From Zantedeschia hybrid cultivar (Eukaryota > Streptophyta > Magnoliopsida > Alismatales > Araceae), in the NCBI GenBank assembly GCA_030544215.1, contig JARZZO010000004.1:14806501-14870500 (forward strand): a stretch of DNA of 64,000 nucleotides, in the 5' to 3' direction. Below are positions 11,201 to 20,672 of this stretch, piece by piece (within the stretch, counting starts at the first letter, position 1; every line of letters begins with the position of its first letter). The notes under the pieces were generated by a model. It saw nothing but the letters and a program-made list of their open reading frames with translations. It was not told the DNA's origin and did no database searches. A program made the position numbers and the translations under genes.

Positions 11201-12776
11201 GGGGCCGTTGATATTGAGGCTGCTGATATTGAGGGTTCGGCTGCTGCCTGTACCCCTGCTGGTTCGGCTGCGGTGGCCTCTGGTACTGTTGCTGACTCCT
11301 CACGAACTGGGGCGAATTGTTGTTCATGCTGCTGACTTGCTCATGAGAGAGCATGCCCTCAGTAGTTAGACCTGTGCTGGGAGAATTTGGCAATGCAAGC
11401 TTCCGAGGTGGCGGCCTACTAGGTCTGTGAGGATCAAAGACGCTAGAGAACGTAGCATCCTTGAAGGCATGCTGACAGTACCGCGCTCTTTCATAGAGCT
11501 CTGCCATGCTGGTCAGATTGTTCAGGGAGAGGACTAGTTTGAACTGGGGTGTGGCATTGGAAATCAACATCTTCACTTGCTCTGACTCGGACAAGTGATC
11601 TTTTACTTTCTCGGCCAAACTCCTCCATCTGTCGGCAAAACTGACGAACTCTTCATCGGGTTTCATCTTCTCTGCTATTAAGTCAGTGATGGACAAGGAA
11701 GGGGCAACTCTGTCCTGGTATCGTTGAATGAATTTTCAGGAAACTATACCATAGTCCTCTACTTCGGAGGGTTCCAAGGAAAAGAACCACTCGAGGGCTG
11801 GTCCCTCTAAAGATCTCCTGAACAAAAAGGCCAACGACCTCTTGTCGTTTTGCCAGAAGGATGATTTGTACATGAACTCCTTCAGGTGGGTGAATGGGTT
11901 ACCAGTACCGTTGTACTTCCTGTACACTGGCATTTCAGAGGGTGGCAGGTGGAAAACCAGCAGACTTGGTAAGTTGATTTCCGGTGCAGCTTTGACCCCC
12001 ATCATCTTCTGGAGGTTGTTGAATTGTTCGTCCATTCGCTCCATCTTCGCCAGCAACGCTTGCGTTGTGGGATCTGCCTGGGGAGGAGGAGGAGGTGGAG
12101 GTACTTGGTAGGCCTGTTGCCTGGAGTATGTTGGACAGGGAGGACAGTAGAGAGGAGGTCCGGTAGAGCTTCCGCCATGCCCTAGGGCATTTTGGTAAGC
12201 GGGCGTCAACGGTCTGACCGGTTGCCTGGAAGATGAAAGTTGCGGCCCAGCTGGCCGAGAAGTGATATGGAGGCCTTCCATGGCCTGATGAACGTAAGGA
12301 GGATGAAGAGGAGGTTGCTGAGGAATAGCCGGGGGAGCTGCAGGGTTTGGCTCGGCAGGCTGCATGGGTGCCTTCCCCTTCAGAATGGACTGGATTGCCT
12401 CGAACTGCTGAGGGTCCAGACGGGATGCAAGAACTCCCAAAGCATTAACAAGATCCGAAGGATCAGAGGACGATGGATCATTATGATTCATGTCTCCCTC
12501 AAGAATGGGATTGGGAACCGCATACTCAGGTGGGGGAAGATCAGAGTATTGCTCATGAGGATGAAAAAGAGGGGTTCGTACATTCTCATCATGTCGAACC
12601 GGGACAGAAAAAGAATCACGGGAGGCATCAGCATCTCTCCCGTTTTCAAAACGGTAATCAGAATCGCGAGGGGCATTAGCATCTCCCTCGTAATTGACAA
12701 TGTCATCTGGGGCCATGCTCAAATCCCTGCCCGATCGGAGCATCATGATGTTAGATTCTTTTTCAAAGATTGACAA
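8118..12776 (-). pseudogene. Element A gag-protease with Gln/Pro-rich linker and G-patch
   Basis: A single frame of about 1550 codons from ATG at 12776 with one in-frame TGA (11736-11738). Order: low-complexity N-terminus; a retrotransposon gag domain (about residues 265-420, including ALEWFFSLEPSEVEDYG); a long Gln/Pro-rich stretch; a degenerate zinc knuckle (CYFYRQPGHTIDTC, second Cys replaced by Tyr); Pro-rich repeats; and a retropepsin with VDTGASINVLP (DTGAS at 9647-9661). After the protease comes a G-patch-like segment (NGYQPGRGLG ... GLGYRP) near 9040-9170, then an acidic C-terminus of unknown role. GC-rich plus-strand ORFs over 10033-11369 are shadows of the linker. Confidence 0.8.
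8222..8230 (-). other. A9 run at the gag-pro/pol frame overlap, candidate -1 frameshift or slippage site
   Basis: On the coding (minus) strand nine A residues lie where the gag-protease frame reads CAA AAA AAA ACA. A one-base backward shift inside the run continues directly in the RT frame (AAC ACC AAT). The upstream frame ends only at 8118, inside the RT linker. Programmed -1 frameshifting, transcriptional slippage, an intron (as in Ogre elements) or a simple indel would all give this picture. Confidence 0.45.
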
Positions 12777-13750
12777 ACAAGTTGTACAGAGATTTAAACA
12801 AACAAGTGGATGCTTAGGGTGATTTTAGGATTCCGTGTTGAGTTATTTGGATTTAATTAAACCACAAGTTCGCTCAAGGGAGGGGATCCTAGTTTCAATT
12901 CAGTGTCCACCGTTATTCTCTATGGCTTTCTCTCACAACGCTTATGGAATATAACCGGGACTTCAACTGGTACAACCAGCCCGATGATCAAGGAGGAATA
13001 CCTTGATTTTGGGGATTTACGGAGGCCTCAACGCCAACTTCTCTAGTCTGATCGAGGGACCAACCCAATCAGAGAGAGTTGATGATGTCAAGAAGTGTGT
13101 TCCTAAGAAAAGGAGGGTATTAGCCTCAATGCGTATGACCTGTAGCCTGGATGGCCTATAATGCTTAATACATAATGGGTAATTAGCACACAGGTCACAA
13201 AAATCTGAGAACTGAAAAAAATAAGAAACTGTTTAGATCGCGTCAACACTGGTAGACGTCTTTCAAACAGAGCCTTAATTTTTCACAGAAGCTCGGATTG
13301 CAGATAGCAGAGAAATAAGATTGAAAGGCGTCTGGGTTAACCGACGCAGTTTAAAACGCGTCGCTGTTCCTGGACGCTTTTCAAGTCGTAGAAGCAGTTT
13401 TCCAGGAGGAATTTCTGGATTGATTCCTCCTTAAACATGATAAAAACAGTAAACAATCAATTCATCCAAGATTTTTTTTTGTTTCAGATTTTAACAGGAT
13501 GATTTTAACAACTAAACAACTAAGATATCAATTAATCACACAACATTTCATCACAGAAAACAGCTTTTTAATTAATCAACGGGGAGGGCAAGATCTTGCC
13601 GCAGGGGTGTGCACGTGGTGCACATAGGAAATTAACTAAACTAAAAACACTCACCAATTGGTGAGGACGTGTCGAGAGACACAAGTGGTGCACCGTGGGT
13701 GCCCGATTGGTAACAACAAGAACAAAAAAACTAAAAGATGGCGAGACCAA
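12777..13750 (-). other. Element A untranslated leader between primer site and gag
   Basis: About 1 kb without a convincing ORF. It contains three GCGTC-N10-GACGC motifs at 13240, 13328 and 13358. A conserved AG/GTAGGC or AG/GTAAGC donor-like site lies upstream in the LTR of both Tat copies (see 13776-15058 and 16300-17287), so part of this leader may be an intron. Confidence 0.5.
13238..13380. repeat. GCGTC-N10-GACGC motifs, element A leader
   Basis: Three copies at 13240, 13328 and 13358, each with a 10-nt spacer. They lie between the primer site candidate and gag. Confidence 0.9.
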
Positions 13751-13768
13751 GTCCCACCGTGATCGGCA
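13751..13768 (-). other. Candidate primer binding site of element A
   Basis: Read on the minus strand this is TGCCGATCACGGTGGGAC, starting 7 nt inside the proposed LTR end. It resembles, imperfectly, the complement of a plant tRNA-Lys 3' end. The match is from memory and has several mismatches, so it is only a candidate. Confidence 0.3.
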
Positions 13769-13868
13769 AAAAAGCTGTGAGTGCTTAAAATGAGTGTGTG
13801 ATTATCATGAAGAATCTATGTTGCTTAAGTGCAAAATAACCCTATTAAAAAGAACTAAGTGATCGCTA

Positions 13869-13890
13869 GAAACTTTTGACTAAAAGTTTC
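13869..13890 (-). other. Conserved hairpin downstream of a donor-like site in the Tat LTR
   Basis: GAAACTTTT and AAAAGTTTC form a perfect 9-bp stem around a 4-nt loop (AGTC on the minus strand). The related LTR has AAGCTTTT-TAGTC-AAAAGCTT at 17175-17195. An A-T pair in one copy is replaced by G-C in the other, which supports structure. GCGATCA repeats flank the hairpin in both copies. Confidence 0.6.
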
Positions 13891-13953
13891 AAAAGAAAGA
13901 GTTTGATCGCCTACCTGTTTAAACGTGAGAGATGTTGAGCTCTTAATTCCCCC

Positions 13954-13971
13954 TCTTCAGCCGGCTGAAGA
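13954..13971 (-). other. Perfect 18-bp palindrome in the transcribed part of the Tat LTR
   Basis: TCTTCAGCCGGCTGAAGA is self-complementary. As RNA it can fold to a 7-bp stem with a CCGG loop, or form a dimer through the loop. The Tat LTR at 16300-17287 has the same stem with loop CCGA at 17090-17107. Flanking sequence is much less conserved than the stem. Confidence 0.7.
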
Positions 13972-14576
13972 AAGAGAGCCCTTTCTTTTCTTTGTTCTTG
14001 CTTTGATTGCTGTTGAGTTTGAGTTTGAGGATCGTCCAGAATCTTTTGCTTGCTGATTTCCTCCCCTTTTGATTCTTCTTTGACTCTTTGTAGAAAATGG
14101 AAAGAAATGGGGAAACAATGATGAGAATTTAAGCAGAAATAGTATCCATTCTAAACAGAGATCTAAACATGTAATTAAACAGAAAACTCACTTGTTGGGA
14201 TGGTCCTTGAAACCCCTTTAAATTGATTTTGAAAATGATGCTAATGTGGTGTGTGTTGCATGAAGTGGTGTGATGAAATATGCAAGATTAATAAAGATGA
14301 AGAATGAAAAAGTGCAGAAATAAATTGAAAAAAACTTATGCCGAGTTGATGAAGATTGTTGAGTGGATGCCGACAGCACTTCAGTTCTTCAGCGTTTGGA
14401 CGTCGTTGCTTCGATTTCTTCTTTGATTCCTCTGACTCTTTTTTCAACTTCTTTTCAACTTTAGGGTATTTATAGACTTCTTGGCATCTGCGGATTTATA
14501 TGGACAAACCTTGAGATTTATCCATCTTAACCAACAGATTAATACAGATTAATTCATCTTTATCCGTAATTATTTA

Positions 14577-14862
14577 AAACGCGTCTACTATGGAAGACGC
14601 CTTTCAGATTGATTAAGATAAAGATAAATATCCGAGAAATTCATCTTTATCTATAATTAGTTAAAACGCATCAGCCTGTAGAGACGCCTTTTACACTAAT
14701 TAAGATAAAGATAAACATCCGGAAGAGAGACAGAAACCACTTAGGAAACCTAAAACGCGTCATGATTGGCAGACGCCTTTTAGCTAATTAATCAATTAAT
14801 TAAAATTCAAATTTAAACGTTAAAATAAGAATAAACTCTAAATGGCGTCCACATCAGTCGAC
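14577..14862. repeat. GCGTC-N10-GACGC motifs, element A LTR U3
   Basis: Four copies at 14581, 14668, 14757 and 14845, about 88 bp apart, upstream of the TATA box. All spacers are 10 nt. The even spacing suggests tandem duplication of a larger unit that contains AAGATAAAGATAAA. Confidence 0.9.
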
Positions 14863-15058
14863 GTCTTTTAGACTTCTTCATATTTTAACTGAAATTTGAG
14901 TTAAAATCAAGTCAATTGATTAACTTAAACATGTTTGTTAAACCCGACACTCAAAAAGATCAATAAAAATTAATCAATGATTAATATTAGACCATTATGA
15001 GGCATTATTATATGATATGAAATTTACTCAGAATGACGTCAAAATTAGCGTGTCTACA

Positions 15059-16299
15059 GCCATTTAGGCAAGAATTGTCACGGAAGCAGTTTATGATAAA
15101 ATAGATTTCTGTTGTGAATGGCGTCCACGGACAGCGACGTTTTTTAACTAGGCGACTACCTGTGGCGACGCGTTTTACGCCAAGTTCTAAGGGCGAGTTT
15201 TCATAAACTAGTTTAGGAGGCTTGGATGGCGTCAGCCTTGGGCGACGCTATTCAAGACAGAATCACACTAATCCATGCCGTTAAAATGTGTTTACACTAT
15301 TAGATAGTTTGTTTAATGCATACTTTAAATTGTAATTATGGATGATAATTTCTTTGTGACCGGATCGCACTACGTGGTGTTTCGTGCAACCGAGGACTTT
15401 TTACGTGACTGGATCCCACTGTGTTGTGTTTCGTGCGACTGTGGACCTAGAGTGACAGTTGTAGCGCTTTATCACCCTGTACTGGTGTGGGTGGAGCACA
15501 ACGCCGGTGTGGCTGTGGCGGGATGACGCCTAGTGAGAGAGGGTCACCTGGTGAATCCCGGGGTTAGCTAGTATCGGTGTGGGTGTGGTACCTGTGAAGT
15601 GTCACTCGTGCTGGGGGAAGGAGTAACCACCTGATCCAGTTGGGCCGGAGTAGCTAGCGTGCTATCCGAGGGGTTACTGTTTGGTCTCAGCGGGTCGGTG
15701 TTTCTCACCTTCGTCCGTGTGGTTGGCGTGTTTTGCCGAGACGTTGGTTGTGGGCTCCCTGGTAGACTGGTTTTAGAGATACGCTTGTTATATTTCGAAT
15801 GCATATGTTTTATATCAAGGTTTAGGAGTAGTAATCACTGCTTTATTTGCTTATTTTACCTTCAGCTGTGTTCTGCACTTGTGGGTGTGTGAGTGGGCAG
15901 TGGGGATCGAATGATCCCTACTGAGTCTTTTCGTTGAGACTCACCCCTGCGGTTTTTAGGTGAGGGTTCCATGCAGACTTAGCGAGGAGTGTGCTGCCGT
16001 GAGTTGCGCGCCGTCAGCTGTTGTTCCGGAGTATGCCCCGACGTAGTTGTTATCTTTATTTCAGGCCTGTATGCTTAATTATTTCTTTTCAGTTGGAATA
16101 TGTAATTGTTTGCTGTGTCGAGTTGCATTGTAATAATTTTTAATTCCTGCACTTTCCTTTCAATTCAATGCGATGTAATGTTTAGCTTAGTTTATTATTC
16201 ATTTCCAAGACTTATCTAGATCCTGGTTTGGTTCCAAATTAATGATTCGGTACCCATTTAGTAATCGGATCCCCGATTATAGGGTGACGGGTCGTTACA
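15059..16299 (+). mobile_element. Right part of a chromovirus LTR (family C), interrupted by element A
   Basis: Clearly homologous to the right half of the LTRs at 46146-48155 and 52339-54359 and ends in the same GGGTCGTTACA at 16299. Its left part must lie beyond element A, off the window. It keeps three GCGTC-N10-GACGC motifs (15121, 15152, 15229). It also keeps a segment around 15880-15960 (GAGACTCACCCCTGCGG) that is missing from the LTR at 46146. Confidence 0.8.
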
Positions 16300-17287
16300 A
16301 CTTATGTTTCTTCTTCCCGAGTTTATCTTTATCTTAATTAAGCTAAAAGACGACTCTCTTGGGCGACGCGTTTTAGTTAATTACAGATAATAATGAATTA
16401 GCCTATATTTATCTGTTTCTTGGTTGGATTGACTCCAAATTCTTTCATGTTAATCCATAAGTGGTCACAGATGCACGTGGGAGCTTTAAAACTCTACTCT
16501 ATATAAACCCAAGCCCTTGGTCGTTAAAAAGTTAGTGGTAAAAAGTTAGTGGAAAAGGGTTGGAATAATTGAAGGGTTCAAACGCTGAAGGAATTAAAGA
16601 AGGATTGAAGTGCTGTGTAAAGAATTCTAAGAGCATTCAACTGAGAGCAAGCTTCATCCTCTTCATCCTTTCTTCATCCTCTTCGTCTATTCAAGACCAA
16701 GACTTCCAGGGGCCATTCAATCTCTTTCTTTCCTATTATTTTCATCATCATTAGTATAATAAATTTATTTCATAATCATCATTTGATGCTATTCACACAC
16801 TCACAACATTCATAATTTACAACCCACATGCTAAAAGGGTTTTAAAAGACTACAAAACAAGTGAGTGATTCTGTTTAGTTGCATGATTAAAATTCTTATT
16901 AGAATATATTCTACACTCTATTAGTTCTTATTAGTTTTCTTTCTCTTTCTTTGTTTCTTTGTAAGGTACAATCTTCAAGATCAAGAAGATCAAGTAGAAA
17001 TCACCACCAAAAGAAGAAGTGGAGCATAAAGGAAGATCCTCAAATTCATCAAATCAAAGCAAGAACAGAAGGACTAGAAAGGCTCTTTTTCTTCAGCCGA
17101 CTGAAGAGAAGGAATCAAGAATTCAACAATCTTCCAACTTCAAAACAGGTAAGCGATCATCTTTTTATCTTTTGAAGCTTTTTAGTCAAAAGCTTTTTGG
17201 CGATCACACTTAGTTTTTAATAGGTTTCATTGTCATATAATCAACATGAAATTCATGATTTCACACATCACAATTTGAGCAATCACA
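16300..17287 (+). mobile_element. Second Tat LTR (element B), right part, plus strand
   Basis: Homologous to the element A LTR but in opposite orientation. It has a U3 with one GCGTC-N10-GACGC-like motif at 16350, TATATAAA at 16500-16507, a CAA/GTGAGT donor-like site near 16858, the CTTCAGCC hairpin at 17090-17107, an AG/GTAAGCG site near 17150 and the AAGCTTTT hairpin at 17175-17195. Similarity to A ends near AATCACA at 17287. No primer site or gag follows, so it is a 3' LTR, a solo LTR or a truncated copy. Its left part is displaced by the nested insertions. Confidence 0.7.
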
Positions 17288-17389
17288 TATACCACATGAA
17301 AAGCTACCCAATGTGCTTAAATAGATTCAAATCCAGTAGAAGTTTACAATATTGGATCTATTTGTTTTCATGTAAGATAGGCACAAAAA

Positions 17390-18190
17390 CATAAATATAG
17401 TTATACAAAATAAATGGATAATATAAACATAACTATGCTAAGTTAATACTTAGAATAGTTAAATATAGTTATACTAAGTAAATATTTAGCATAGTTAAAT
17501 ATAGTTATACTAACTTGAATATAGTTATATTAAGTAAATATTTAGTTTAGTTAAATATAGTTATACTAAGTTAAACACAGTTATACTAATTATACTAAAA
17601 TAAACATAGCTATACTAATTTTACTAAGTTAAACATAGTTATACTAAATAAATATTTAGTATACTCATATATAGTTATACTAGGTAAATATTTAGTATAG
17701 TATAACGTAGTTAAATATATTTACCTTAAAGTAATACAGTTAAATATATAGTTAAGTTACATAATTAACTATGCACTAGATTAGTTATATATATTAGTAT
17801 AAATATAGTTATACTAAATAAATATATAACATAACATAGTTATTCTAAGTTAATATTTAGTATAGTTAAATATAGTTATACTAAGTAAATATTTAGCATA
17901 GTTAGATATAGTTATACTAAGTAAATATTTAGCATAGCTAAATATAGTTATACTTCGTTAAACATAGTACTAAGTAAATATTTATTATAGTTAAATATAG
18001 TTATATATTTAACTTAGTGTAATATAATTAAATACATAGTTAGGTTACGTATTTAACTAAGTATATTAGTATAGTTAAATGTAATTATATATTTAACTTA
18101 ATATAATATAATTAAATACATAGTTAGGTTACGTATTTAACTAAGTATATTATACTATAGAAATAGCTAAATATATATAAAAAATAGTTA
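17390..18190. repeat. AT-rich tandem repeat (about 36-40 bp unit)
   Basis: Many degenerate copies of ATAGTTAAATATAGTTATAC / TAAGTAAATATTTAGC in direct orientation, with some higher-order blocks near the right end, where units with ATTTAACT and AGTTAGGTTACG recur. No coding content. The short stretch 17288-17389 before it is unrecognised. Confidence 0.8.
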
Positions 18191-18194
18191 AATA

Positions 18195-18567
18195 TGTAAG
18201 GATTAGATGGGGCATCATAAAACGTAGTAGAATAATAAAATAAATATTCTATCCCATTGTCACCGATCCATTTCAATAAAAAGCCACGAAACGGAGATTC
18301 AAAAATCACCTTGCGCAGATTCAAATCTGCATTCATTTTGTTCCGAACGAGCGATGCCGTCAGTTGCACAGACGCCCGACCTCTAGCGGTATCTACGCGG
18401 TCCTCTTGTTGTGGGATTGTCCTTGTCTCCTCACTCGAATCGACAGTCGTGCCGTGCTTCTAAATCAGCTGAGTTCGCGGCCTACGAAGAAATCTTGGCG
18501 AGCGGGAGTTGCGGTGCGGAGAAGATAGATGCTCGAGAGCTCCCCCGGGGGTGGTGGTGCCCAGAGC

Positions 18568-18637
<70 letters not shown>

Positions 18638-19614
18638 GGGGGAGGCTAGGGCTACTCTGGAGCTTGGGCCAAGGCAGCCCTCTTCGCTATCTTTTATATT
18701 TAATCTGTGGTTTTTTTTAAAAACCCCCAGTTAATATAAAGCCCACTTAAAAATCATGAACCGAGAATCCTGTTGCTTGTGACCCTCTAAGCCCAAACGC
18801 AGTCCGATTTTTGATCCAATAAGTCCAATAACTCCTTATTGGCCTATTGTAATTAATTAACATCTCATATTCAATTAATTACAAAATCGAATTATCGTCT
18901 CGTAGTAATCGTCTAGATATCCGATCATGTTGGATGCCAAACAACAACACATGATCTCAGAAGGTGATGGGTTTCCATAACCTACTCTTAAAACTTGTTC
19001 GTCTACAGTTACTACGTGGATTTAATCCTTCATCCGTATAATGCTCCCAGGTTAACCTAGGGCATAGTTAATTGTCAAATCCTAACCGGTTATCCTACTC
19101 GGCATGAATGCGCACTTATTTAATATCAGAAAACTCCTTTCCTAATATTGAGTATGTCGTGGCTAGGGACTTCTACGCATTTAACTTAGAGCATTCTCTC
19201 TCAAATTACTAAGAGTGAATGATTCCTTATTGACATACAATCGCCTTCGAAGGTCTTGCGTTGAGCACAATCACATGACCGACTAGAATCCCATGGATAT
19301 GAATCCATAAGTCATGGTCAAAGCCCAAAAGTCCACCGATAAGGAGTCTTTGGTGTTTCAGATCCGGGGACCATCTGTGCTACTGTGATGATGGATCAAA
19401 CTAGTTGACAATAAAGTTATTTACCATCCAACAATCTATGTCGGATCAGTTCAATGAACTCATATCCTAATGAGCACCTACAAGTTCAATATAGTGTCTT
19501 TACACAAGTGACTATGAGACCAATCACCCTCATCATATGAGCTGGAATACCTATACTAGTCTAACCGGAAGTCCAATGTCCTTATCAAATATCCACTGAC
19601 TAGGAACAGTTAAG
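18195..19614 (-). mobile_element. Copia LTR fragment (family E), truncated on one side
   Basis: Starts TGTAAGGATTAG and matches the family E LTRs at 22430-23972, 24789-26339 and 55056-56611 over most of its length. The match includes a shared ACCTTGCGCAGATTC-like block and a TATA-like ATATAAAAG on the minus strand near 18687. Homology stops at 19614 where another LTR begins, and the missing end does not reappear afterwards. A GA microsatellite has expanded inside it. Confidence 0.75.
18572..18634. repeat. (GA)n microsatellite
   Basis: About 31 uninterrupted AG/GA dinucleotides inside a copia LTR. Family E relatives have only a short GA tract here, so this is a local expansion. ORFs reading Arg-Glu repeats across it are artefacts. 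Confidence 0.95.
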
Positions 19615-20672
19615 TGTAGGGTTCCATAGAACCTGGATCCAAATATGACAGCGGAAGAGCAATACAAGTGGATCCCTAGAAATTGCGAATCGGGCTTCGA
19701 TCTATGCAACAAAATTAACCTACAAGTATTCACTTATTACCTTGCAATGAATAAGTCATTTTGAAAAAATTGATGCCGATCTCCTCGAACAAAGAGTCGC
19801 ACAAGTGTCTGGCATCTAGAGCGTGATCTACACGGATCCCTTGTAGTAACGGCACTCTTCTTTTTCCCACTCGCAAACCTCAGATCTCCCCACCACGATT
19901 TCACGTTCTTTAAGATGTGAGAGAGAGAGAGGGAGAGAAGGTGTGCCTTGGAAGATGGGAAGAGAGGGAGAGAAGGTGTGCCTTGGAAGATGGGAAGGGG
20001 AGTTGTACGGCTGGTTGCTTGGCCCCTTGCTTAGCCCACTTTTTAAAAGAAGACTAATAATGTATATATTATATATATGTCCTTAGTATTATTGTATATA
20101 TACTTTTAAGTCTTTTAAAGATTCTTTTCCCAAAAGAATCTTAGGCAATTGTATATTTATCCATACAATAATACTTCGTTCTGCGAGAATCAATTGTGTG
20201 TGATCCTCTAAGCCAATAGTCACTCTGGTTTTAAGGTCTATTAACTTCTAATTACTAATTAGAAGTAAATTAAACTAGTTATTCAGGATAACCATTTAAT
20301 TTAATCTGGATCTATGATCACGTTTGGTCAAACAAATCTGCGTGATCCCAGAGGACGCTGGGATCATAATCACCTTATTTGGTACCTGTCAGTCTACAGT
20401 TGCCGCATCGCTGTAATCCCTCGTTCGTTCTATGAGTCCGATATAATCGTCTGGTATGGTAATTGTCAAACCACTAGAGATCATGTCGTCTCACTATGAC
20501 CTCCTCAAATACTTTAAGTTCGTTCTAAATGGACCAACACTACCCTAGCCAGGGGTTTAGTGGAGCATCTATGTTAAGACCCATTAACTGTCTAATATAC
20601 CTGACAGTGAGCGATGTCTTTTTGAACATTAACAGTCTTCGCACGTATTTTGATAGGGTCAATCTTTAAATA
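19615..20672 (-). mobile_element. Truncated copia LTR (family F-like)
   Basis: Begins TGTAGGGTTCCAT, the inverted counterpart of the F LTR end, and shares blocks such as the AGCGGAAGAGCA and CTGACAGTGAGCG regions with the F LTRs. Homology ends near 20672, leaving out the last several hundred bases. It interrupts the family E LTR at 18195-19614. Confidence 0.65.

Larger units (their letters stand above)
1..15058 (-). mobile_element. Element A: Tat-lineage Ty3/gypsy retrotransposon with an antisense captured PMD gene
   Basis: Read on the minus strand the order is 5' LTR (13776-15058), leader, gag, aspartic protease with G-patch, RT, RNase H, a second archaeal-type RNase H, integrase, then an oppositely oriented PMD gene. 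RNase H doubling and additional, sometimes antisense, ORFs near the 3' end are known traits of the plant Tat lineage. The right end is set by the LTR terminus ending in TCTACA at 15058. The 3' LTR is not in the window, so the element runs off the left edge. It is defective: in-frame stops in gag and before integrase, a deletion after the RT palm, and frameshifts in RNase H. It lies inside a chromovirus LTR whose right part continues at 15059. Confidence 0.85.
13776..15058 (-). repeat. 5' LTR of element A
   Basis: On the plus strand it starts TGTGAG and ends TCTACA, giving TG...CA ends. The right end is firm because the chromovirus LTR resumes at 15059. The left end is inferred from where homology with the Tat LTR at 16300-17287 stops and from the nearby primer site candidate. 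A TATA box (TATAAATA, minus strand, 14467-14474) places transcription start near 14440. U3 holds four GCGTC-N10-GACGC motifs (14581, 14668, 14757, 14845). The transcribed part holds two hairpins (13954-13971 and 13869-13890) and donor-like sites. The other LTR lies off-window. Confidence 0.65.

Noticed and set aside
10033..11369. Plus-strand ORFs rich in Gly, Val, Leu and Ala
   Set aside because: They are complementary-strand shadows of the Gln/Pro-rich linker of element A gag-protease and show no domain of their own.
14577..14862. Possible CRISPR-like array because short palindromic repeats recur at even spacing
   Set aside because: The sequence is plant retrotransposon DNA. The repeat is 20 bp with its variable part inside the palindrome, there are no conserved direct repeats with unique spacers, and there is no cas gene.
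18411..18734. ORFs with long Arg-Glu repeats
   Set aside because: They translate the (GA)n microsatellite inside a copia LTR.
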